Assembly (NCBI GenBank): GCA_019636795.1
Contig: JAHBWW010000003.1
Location: 310,001 to 374,000 of the forward strand
Reading direction: 5' to 3'
DNA length: 64,000 nucleotides
From: Phycisphaeraceae bacterium
GTDB taxonomy: Bacteria; Planctomycetota; Phycisphaerae; Phycisphaerales; UBA1924
The first letter of the stretch is position 1, and each line of letters begins with the position of its first letter. The translations under genes and the position numbers were made by a program. Under the pieces are notes generated by a model. The model saw nothing but the letters and a program-made list of their open reading frames with translations, had not been told where the DNA came from and did not search any database. Positions 58,066-64,000 of this stretch are shown one piece after another.

Positions 58066-59343
58066 TCAGGTGCTCATGTGCAAACCGATCATGATGTCAT
58101 TGACGTTGGTCCCGGTCGGTCCGATGCAGATCAGATCGCCCGAAGCCCCGAGCGCGGTATGGCTATCGTGCTCTCGCAGTGCAATGTCGAACGAAACCCC
58201 CGCCATACGCATGCGTTCGACTGTCTGGCCATCGACAATGGCGCCCGCTGCCGGAGTAGGACCATCGATCCCATCGGTTCCAAGCGAAAGAACCGCAAGA
58301 CCGCGCTGACCCGCGATGACGCCCGCAGCAGCCAGCGCGAGCTCCTGATTGCGACCTCCGACGCCGATTGCCGAACCAACGCTCACAGTCGTCTCGCCCC
58401 CAAACACGATCGCCTCGCCCGAACCCAGTGATTTTGTTGCTTCTGCGAGTGTCCTGCCCACCACTGCCGCTTCGCCCTCGACTTTCATCCGTCGCTGCAC
58501 CACACGCACGCCATGTGATTCAATCGCCCGGCATGCCGCATCAACCGCAACAGCGTTGCTGCCGATAATCTTGTGCGACACCGCACCGAAGATCGAATCG
58601 CCAGGCTTTGGCGTCTCCTCGATCTCACCCCGCTGACCCTTCTCAAGCAAGGCAAGCACATTGGGCATATTGATTCCGCGGCGATGCGCCACCTCCATCG
58701 CATTCTCAAATGTCGAAGGATCTGGCGCGAAAGGCCCTGACGAAATCACGTCCAGCCGATCGCCAAGCACATCCGAAAGCACAAGCACGTCAATTGCCGA
58801 GGCCCCGCGCTCGATCAGCGACCGAGCAAGTTGACCTCCCTTGATCTGTTCGCAATGTTTGCGCACAGCATTGACTTCGCCGATCGTCGCCCCGCTGCGC
58901 AGCAGACTCGAAGTCAGCATCGCAATATCCGCAAGCACCAGAGGCTCACGAGGACACGCGAGTTGCGCCGACCCCCCTCCCGACACAAGAGCAAGAACCC
59001 TCGCACCAGGCTCTATCGACGCGCAGAACACCATCATCGCGTTCGCCGCGTCGATGTTGCGTTGTGTCGGGATCGGATGATCGGCTGCGACAACAGTCAG
59101 CCTCGGATCCCGCACCGTATCGAGATCTTCAGGACGAGTGATGACAAACCCGCGTACCCGCGGCGAAGCTATTCGCAACATCGCTTCACGAACCATGGCG
59201 GCCGAAGCCTTGCCAAAGGCAATGACAATGTGGCTACCGTCGCAATTGTCATCCCACGCGTTTGCCACTGCTCGCGCCGGATCCGCCGCTGCCAACACCG
59301 CGGGCTGGACAACTTGACTGAGGATTGTGCGTGCCACGTCCAT
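58066..59343 (-). CDS. Glycerate 2-kinase (DUF4147/MOFRL family)
   Basis: Phosphorylates D-glycerate to 2-phosphoglycerate, joining glycerate to glycolysis. 425 aa: IVIAFGKASAAMVREAMLRI, RPEDLDTV, DHPIPTQRNIDAANAMMVFC, VSGGGSAQLACPREPLVLAD, and the C-terminal MOFRL domain GVGGRNQELALAAAGVIAGQ, with LSLGTDGIDGPTPAAGAIVD, all diagnostic. The ATG at 59343 overlaps the upstream stop by one base; a GTG at 59346 overlaps by four. No SD. It is probably cotranscribed with the aspartyl protease and hutGI. Confidence 0.93.
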   Translation of the reverse strand: MDVARTILSQVVQPAVLAAADPARAVANAWDDNCDGSHIVIAFGKASAAMVREAMLRIASPRVRGFVITRPEDLDTVRDPRLTVVAADHPIPTQRNIDAANAMMVFCASIEPGARVLALVSGGGSAQLACPREPLVLADIAMLTSSLLRSGATIGEVNAVRKHCEQIKGGQLARSLIERGASAIDVLVLSDVLGDRLDVISSGPFAPDPSTFENAMEVAHRRGINMPNVLALLEKGQRGEIEETPKPGDSIFGAVSHKIIGSNAVAVDAACRAIESHGVRVVQRRMKVEGEAAVVGRTLAEATKSLGSGEAIVFGGETTVSVGSAIGVGGRNQELALAAAGVIAGQRGLAVLSLGTDGIDGPTPAAGAIVDGQTVERMRMAGVSFDIALREHDSHTALGASGDLICIGPTGTNVNDIMIGLHMST

Positions 59344-60464
59344 CACGGCTGAATATAGACAACCGGAACTGGAAGCGTTACTCGTTGCCCATCTCGTACG
59401 ACATCAAGGCGAAGCACCCCCGACCTCGCAACGCGCGCCCTCAACGCCCCTGCCGTCAGAGCTCCGCCCGTCATTCCGTCGATCGCATAAACCCGTTCTC
59501 CTGACTCAAGACCCACCTGCCACGCGGGCAGCCCCGGCTCAACCGACCGCACCACCCACGACTCGGCCTGCGGATGCAGGATCGCGCCGATTCCGCGCAT
59601 CGGATCCATCTTCACGCTTCGATAGGCCGCGTCATGAATCCACACACACCGGTCAGCAAAATCGAAGGTCAGCACCCCCAGCTCGCACAGCACGCGCTGC
59701 CCGACGCGCGCAGGACCACTGCTCGCGTGCACAATCGGCTCGTGAAACTCCACCCGGCCAATGCTGGCCGAACCATCGAGTCGCTCACTGCTGCGCACAC
59801 GCATCCCATCTATCTGAATGACACCTCGCTGCACCCCGAGCCCTGGCAACAGCGAAATCCCTTCGAGTGGCAACGACCACGCACCGTTGCCAGCCGTATC
59901 GAGAATGACCTCAATCGCCCGACCTGCAACCACCGCCTCGATTCGTGCTACCGCGCCCGAGGCAAGCCCAATCCTGACCGCACCCACAGGCACATCGCCG
60001 CCAACGGTTACCTCAGAATGTTCGTAGTCGATCGTCACGCGTGATTCGAACGCACTCATCGCGATAATTCCATCAACATCGCGCCCGAGGTGCGAGATAT
60101 CGAGCACCATCGCGCTGAAATCACGCACGACAAGCCCCCCGAACGCCAGCTCTCTCATCGCTACCGCCTGAGTTGCCCGAGTTGTACTGCCATCTGCAGC
60201 GACAATGAGCCGCTCGTCATGCCGCGTGCTCAGCCCAAGTCGATTCACCACATCGGGCGAGATCACACTCACCGAAGCCCCCGAATCGAGCAGCAAGATC
60301 AGTTCTTCACCACTCGCAGTCCGTGCTTCAAGCAAAATCCCATCTTCGAACTGCACTATGGGCAGACTCACTCGGCCCGCAACTTCGCGCCGCGTCTGCG
60401 ACTGACACGCAATCATCAGAGAACACGCAAGAAGCACTCCAAGCGTCCGAACCCAACTCATCAT
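59343..60464 (-). CDS. Lipoprotein with retropepsin-like aspartyl protease and PDZ domains
   Basis: 373 aa: lipoprotein signal (MMSWVRTLGVLLACSLMIAC). First aspartyl lobe has a DSGAS catalytic motif (LILLLDSGASVSVISP), with DGIIAMSAFESRVTIDYEHS as the matching second half. A second lobe follows with VILDTAGNGAWSLPLE (DTAG in place of DTG). A C-terminal PDZ-like domain contains VRSVEPGLPAWQVGLESGER. Two-lobed periplasmic proteases of this form are found in many bacteria; substrate unknown. ATG 60464 was chosen over TTG 60470; no SD. Overlaps the glycerate kinase gene. Confidence 0.82.
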   Translation of the reverse strand: MMSWVRTLGVLLACSLMIACQSQTRREVAGRVSLPIVQFEDGILLEARTASGEELILLLDSGASVSVISPDVVNRLGLSTRHDERLIVAADGSTTRATQAVAMRELAFGGLVVRDFSAMVLDISHLGRDVDGIIAMSAFESRVTIDYEHSEVTVGGDVPVGAVRIGLASGAVARIEAVVAGRAIEVILDTAGNGAWSLPLEGISLLPGLGVQRGVIQIDGMRVRSSERLDGSASIGRVEFHEPIVHASSGPARVGQRVLCELGVLTFDFADRCVWIHDAAYRSVKMDPMRGIGAILHPQAESWVVRSVEPGLPAWQVGLESGERVYAIDGMTGGALTAGALRARVARSGVLRLDVVRDGQRVTLPVPVVYIQP

Positions 60465-60476
60465 GCGCAAAGAATA

Positions 60477-60503
60477 GGGCTGCGATCATCACGACCGCAG
60501 CCC
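60477..60503 (-). terminator. Hairpin terminator after the prolyl oligopeptidase gene
   Basis: On the minus strand: GGGCTGCG (60503-60496), an 11-base loop, CGCAGCCC (60484-60477), followed by TATTCTTT. It lies between the peptidase stop (60525) and the protease start, so the two are likely separate transcripts. Confidence 0.6.
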
Positions 60504-60524
60504 CTTGCACTTCTCACCAGGCGC

Positions 60525-62714
60525 TCAGTTGTTGAACATTCCGAGTTGCCACATCATGAACAGACGTTGATCAACAACATCGCGCACACGCAAATGAAGC
60601 GGCTTGCCGGCACCATGCCCCGCTTCATAATCGACCCACAACAGCACGGGCGCCTCAGCCGGATCCGACACCGTCGCTGCCTGCATGGCTGCCGCCATCT
60701 TGCGAGCATGCATCGGATGCACTCGAGAATCATTCTCCCCCGCAGTAATCAGCATCGCGGGATATCTGGTGCCCGACTTGATGTTCTGATACGGCGAATA
60801 CTTCAAGATGAACTTGAACTGATCCGCATCTTCAGCACTGCCATACTCCGGAATCCAGTAGCGCGCCATCAGGAAATCCTGATACCGCACCATGTCAAGC
60901 AGCGGCACCGCCGAAATCGCCGCCGCGAACAACTCCGGCCTCTGCATCACCACCGCACCAGTCAGAAGCCCCCCGTTCGAACCCCCAGCAATGCCCAGCC
61001 GCTCAGGTTTCGTATACCCATTCTGCACCAACCATTCCGCTGCTGCAATGAAGTCATCAAACACATTTTGCTTGTGCTCCAGCATGCCCGCACGATGCCA
61101 CGACTGCCCATACTCGCCGCCGCCGCGAAGGTTCGCAACCGCAAAGACTCCCCCAGCTTCAAACCACGGAAAATACGTAGCACTGAACGAAGGCGTCATC
61201 GGAATATTGAACCCGCCATACCCGTACAGAATCGTCGGGTTGTTGCCATCAAGCGCGATACCAGTCTGATGAATGATGAACATCGACACCGGCGTGCCGT
61301 CCTTCGACGTATACCACACCTGCTTGACTTCAACCAGCGACGGATCAACCGGAACATCCGGCCTCTCCCACAGCGTTCGCGCGTTCGTCGCCAGATCAAC
61401 GTGATAAATCGACTGCGGCTCGTTATAACTTGTAAAGGTCAAAAACGCCTCAGTCCGATCTTCGCTCGTCGACAAACTCGCCGTCCCCACGCCCGGCAAC
61501 TCCACCACCCCGAGGTTCCGCCCATCGAACGCAAACCGCTCGATACTCGTCTGCGCATTGACCAGATACTGCACCGCCAGCATCCCCCGCGCCGCCGACA
61601 CACTCTGAATCACCTTCTTGTCATCATGCGCGACCACCGTCTTCCACGCCGAAGGCCCCGGATTGTTCAGATCCACCGCAACAACCCGACCATTTGACGC
61701 GTCGAGTGTCGTCCGCAGAAACAACGTGTCACCAACAATCGGACCCCACCCGGCCGCCCCAGTGTTGATCGTGTCAACGAGAATCGGAATCAGATTCTTC
61801 TCGCCCGTGCGCTCCCAGTGCTTCAGATCCATCGCCCAAAGATCGTTCGAACGAGTCGCAGTGTAATACCCGACGATCAGCCAGCGCCCGTCCTCGCTCG
61901 GATACCCGAACGCACCCCACGTCTTGGCCACATCATCAATCTGCTTGGCCGTGTACCGACCCGCCGAGCGATACATCTCCACAAAGTCCCGCTGCGAAAA
62001 CAATGTCGCGTCCTCGCGCCAATGCTTGCCAACTTCGTGAATCTTGATCTGTCCCGAATACGGATCCGCAGTGCTTTCGAGATTGCCATACACAAACCGC
62101 CGCCCGTCCGCGAGCCAGTCAGGCGCACGCACCTTGCCCGGAATCTCGTCGGCCAAAAGCGCACGCCGCTCAACATCCATCAAATACAGCGTCGAGTTCT
62201 CGTCACCCGCTCGATACATCCCAAACGCCAGCAGCCGCCCATCATCACTCGGGCTGAACCACGACAATGTCAGCAGTCCGCTTGCATCCATTGTGTTCGG
62301 GTTGATCAACTCCACCGGCTCGGCGTCGATCCCGTGCCGAACATACAGCACCGCCTGCGCCTGCGTCCCCTCGCGCTTGGTATAAAAATACCGCTCGCCA
62401 GCCATCGCAGGCGCGCCCACGCTCCCGACCTCCATCAGTTGCTGCATGCGCGCTTCCAGCTGCGCCCGTCCCGGAAGAGCATCGAGCACCGATCGCGTGT
62501 ACGCGTTCTGCTCATGCGTCCACGCTGTCACAGCCTCGGTCGGCAGACCCATGCGCGCCGGATCCGCGTTGTCTCCTTCGAGCCATCTGTACTCGTCCAC
62601 GATTTCCACGCCATGAAGCGTGTCACGCACGACCGTCTTGCTCGTCTGAGGCGGACCAGCCAGGACCGATGCCCCACCAAACGCCAACACGAAAACAAGC
62701 GACGACCTGAGCAT
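60525..62714 (-). CDS. Prolyl oligopeptidase-family serine peptidase (exported)
   Basis: Cleaves short peptides after proline; S9A family. 729 aa: a signal peptide (about 1-20, MLRSSLVFVLAFGGASVLAG), an N-terminal propeller (residues about 90-430) and the alpha/beta-hydrolase domain. Catalytic triad: Ser579 (AGGSNGGLLTGAVV), Asp662 (GENDSRVHP) and His700 (EAGHGAGK). The SYNEPQSIYHVDLATNART strand and FAVANLRGGGEYGQSWHRAG are family signatures. The ATG at 62714 is six bases after AAAGGA. Periplasmic location is inferred from the signal. Confidence 0.94.
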   Translation of the reverse strand: MLRSSLVFVLAFGGASVLAGPPQTSKTVVRDTLHGVEIVDEYRWLEGDNADPARMGLPTEAVTAWTHEQNAYTRSVLDALPGRAQLEARMQQLMEVGSVGAPAMAGERYFYTKREGTQAQAVLYVRHGIDAEPVELINPNTMDASGLLTLSWFSPSDDGRLLAFGMYRAGDENSTLYLMDVERRALLADEIPGKVRAPDWLADGRRFVYGNLESTADPYSGQIKIHEVGKHWREDATLFSQRDFVEMYRSAGRYTAKQIDDVAKTWGAFGYPSEDGRWLIVGYYTATRSNDLWAMDLKHWERTGEKNLIPILVDTINTGAAGWGPIVGDTLFLRTTLDASNGRVVAVDLNNPGPSAWKTVVAHDDKKVIQSVSAARGMLAVQYLVNAQTSIERFAFDGRNLGVVELPGVGTASLSTSEDRTEAFLTFTSYNEPQSIYHVDLATNARTLWERPDVPVDPSLVEVKQVWYTSKDGTPVSMFIIHQTGIALDGNNPTILYGYGGFNIPMTPSFSATYFPWFEAGGVFAVANLRGGGEYGQSWHRAGMLEHKQNVFDDFIAAAEWLVQNGYTKPERLGIAGGSNGGLLTGAVVMQRPELFAAAISAVPLLDMVRYQDFLMARYWIPEYGSAEDADQFKFILKYSPYQNIKSGTRYPAMLITAGENDSRVHPMHARKMAAAMQAATVSDPAEAPVLLWVDYEAGHGAGKPLHLRVRDVVDQRLFMMWQLGMFNN

Positions 62715-62770
62715 GCCCATTCCTTTCTCGATCGAAACTTCAGCGCGACCCACTTTTCCCTTCCATCTCA

Positions 62771-63739
62771 TCATTGCACCAGACCCTTGGTCAACCGCAT
62801 AAATGCAGTCTCCAGGTTGACCGGCTCCTCCGTAAACTGCGTCAAACGATAGCCATGGTTGATCAGAATGTTCGGCAGATCCGTAAACGACCTCCCGCCC
62901 GTCTGGTTGTATTCCACATGCATCATGCGGCCGTTGCCCCCGCCAGCCGCTGTGCCGTCGCCCGCCACGATCCGTACCTTCTCAACCCCCGCAACCTTCG
63001 ACACAAGTTCTGCCGCTTCATCGAGCCGATTCTCGACCGCAAGGTGTATCACATGCCCGACCTTGGCACGCCGCAGGATCTCCGCCACCGACCCGCTGAA
63101 CAGCAGTTGCCCTCGTTCGATGATGCCGACGACGTTGCACAGTTCAGCCAGCTCATGCAGAATGTGGCTCGAAATCAGAATCGTCTTGCCCATCCGCTTG
63201 AGTTCCTTGAGCAACTCGCGAATCTCGATGCGCGCCCGAGGGTCAAGCCCCGACGCCGGCTCATCCATCAACAGCACCTTGGGGTCATGAAGCAGCACGC
63301 GAGCGATACTCAACCGCTGCTGCATACCCCGGCTCAACGAGTTTACTTCCGCCGTCGCCTTATAGCCCAGATCCGTCAGTTCCAGCACATCCTTGACAAC
63401 CTTGCGCCGCTGTTCGCCATGAATGTTGTACGCCGCTGCGAAAAACTCAAGATACTCCGTCACCACCATGTCTTCATACGCGCCCATAAAGTCAGGCACG
63501 TATCCAATCAGAGGCCTGATCTGGCGATTCTGATAGCCAACCGTCAGACCCGCAATCTGCGCCTGCCCGCTCGAAGGCTTGAGCAGGGTCGCCAGGATCT
63601 TGATCGTCGTCGTCTTTCCCGCGCCATTAGGACCTATGAACCCATAGCAATCACCCTCTTCAATCGAGAGGTTCAGATTGTCCAGCGCAACAAGCTCCGC
63701 GTACCGCTTCGTCAGGTTGATCGTTTCAATCATTGGCAC
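62771..63739 (-). CDS. ABC transporter ATP-binding protein
   Basis: 322 aa nucleotide-binding subunit: Walker A GPNGAGKTTT (about residues 36-45), Q-loop YVPDFMGAYEDMVVTEY, ABC signature LSRGMQQRLSIARVLLHDP, Walker B VLLMDEPASGLDPRA and H-loop ISSHILHEL. The C-terminal extension of about 90 residues is as in CcmA/NatA-type exporters. Start: GTG at 63739 with GAGGAG nine bases upstream; the ATG two codons in is 15 bases away. A permease is expected to be part of the following, truncated gene or beyond. Substrate unknown. Confidence 0.93.
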   Translation of the reverse strand: MPMIETINLTKRYAELVALDNLNLSIEEGDCYGFIGPNGAGKTTTIKILATLLKPSSGQAQIAGLTVGYQNRQIRPLIGYVPDFMGAYEDMVVTEYLEFFAAAYNIHGEQRRKVVKDVLELTDLGYKATAEVNSLSRGMQQRLSIARVLLHDPKVLLMDEPASGLDPRARIEIRELLKELKRMGKTILISSHILHELAELCNVVGIIERGQLLFSGSVAEILRRAKVGHVIHLAVENRLDEAAELVSKVAGVEKVRIVAGDGTAAGGGNGRMMHVEYNQTGGRSFTDLPNILINHGYRLTQFTEEPVNLETAFMRLTKGLVQ

Positions 63740-63760
63740 AACAACAAACTCCTCGAAGTA

Positions 63761-64000
63761 TCAACCCGCTTCGCCAGATGCACGAATGCGCGGCGGATTC
63801 GGCTCCAGCGGATACACCCACATCAGCAGCGTCCGCCCCTCGCTCGGCACACGCTGCCCATCGAGCATCACCGGCACCAACGATGTCTCGCTCCGCCCCG
63901 ATTCCTGAATCTGCCCGATCACCATCACGCTCGGCTGCGTAAACCACATGCCAAGGTCAAACCCGTGCGTCAGCGATCGCCGGGCGAGTCGATCGCCCAC
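63761..64000 (-). CDS. C-terminal part of an unknown protein (runs off right edge)
   Basis: About 79 residues to a TGA at 63761-63763; the frame is open to base 64000 and the true start lies outside the window. Visible: MWFTQPSVMVIGQIQESGRS, a beta-rich segment LLMWVYPLEPNPPRIRASGE. No domain recognised. It precedes the ABC ATPase by 21 bases, so an ABC-transport role is possible but unsupported. Confidence 0.5.
   Translation of the reverse strand: MGDRLARRSLTHGFDLGMWFTQPSVMVIGQIQESGRSETSLVPVMLDGQRVPSEGRTLLMWVYPLEPNPPRIRASGEAG

Noticed and set aside
60090-61697. 535-residue open frame on the plus strand opposite the protease and prolyl oligopeptidase genes
   Set aside because: Arg/His-rich and without motifs; the opposite strand carries complete catalytic motifs of known families.

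Overview
The window looks like chromosomal DNA of a GC-rich planctomycete of the class Phycisphaerae, probably order Phycisphaerales. This is inferred from three things: a secreted repeat protein ending in a 'GC-type' dockerin, several planctomycete-flavoured proteins of unknown function, and a Gram-negative outer-membrane gene (lpxI) beside a flagellar locus. No rRNA, tRNA, CRISPR array or insertion sequence was seen. Nearly all of the window is densely coding. The one long gene-free stretch is 147-1027, which carries a 21-bp tandem repeat.

Left part (1-14.6 kb): the start of an unknown gene, the repeat-rich intergenic region, a carboxyltransferase of the methylcrotonyl-CoA carboxylase type, an SRPBCC protein, a DUF2207 membrane protein, recA with a near-consensus promoter and a hairpin terminator, a stand-alone nuoC, unknown proteins, a TolB-like lipoprotein followed by a second lipoprotein, a Xer recombinase, an exported protein and folK.

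Middle part (14.66-45.4 kb): about 30 kb of minus-strand genes read right to left. From right to left it holds a small Cys-containing protein, a Cys/Thr-Gly motif protein, a lipoprotein, an RDD membrane protein, a TPR membrane protein and a FlgN-like chaperone. Next come an NtrB-like kinase and an NtrC-like sigma-54 activator, then flgB, flgC, fliE, fliF, fliG, fliH, fliI, fliJ, a MotE/YlxF-like gene, fliK, flgD, a TIGR02530-type gene, flgE, flbD, motA, motB, fliL, fliN, fliO, fliP, fliQ, fliR, flhB and flhA. The series ends with a small membrane protein, fliA and a terminator. The order matches the Bacillus fla/che operon closely, but the fliM and flhF/flhG positions are empty or replaced. 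Many genes overlap by 1-11 bases, so translational coupling is likely. A sigma-54-type element lies just before flgB, consistent with the adjacent two-component pair controlling the locus.

Right part (45.5-64 kb): lpxI coupled to a TlyA-like methyltransferase that lacks the S4 domain, obgE, a PilZ protein, a Fur-family regulator, a 14-repeat LVIVD protein with dockerin, a TPR protein, a degenerate protein kinase, a HEAT-like exported protein, histidine-degradation genes (hutI, hutG), glycerate 2-kinase, an aspartyl-protease/PDZ lipoprotein, a prolyl oligopeptidase, an ABC ATPase, and the end of a gene that runs off the window.
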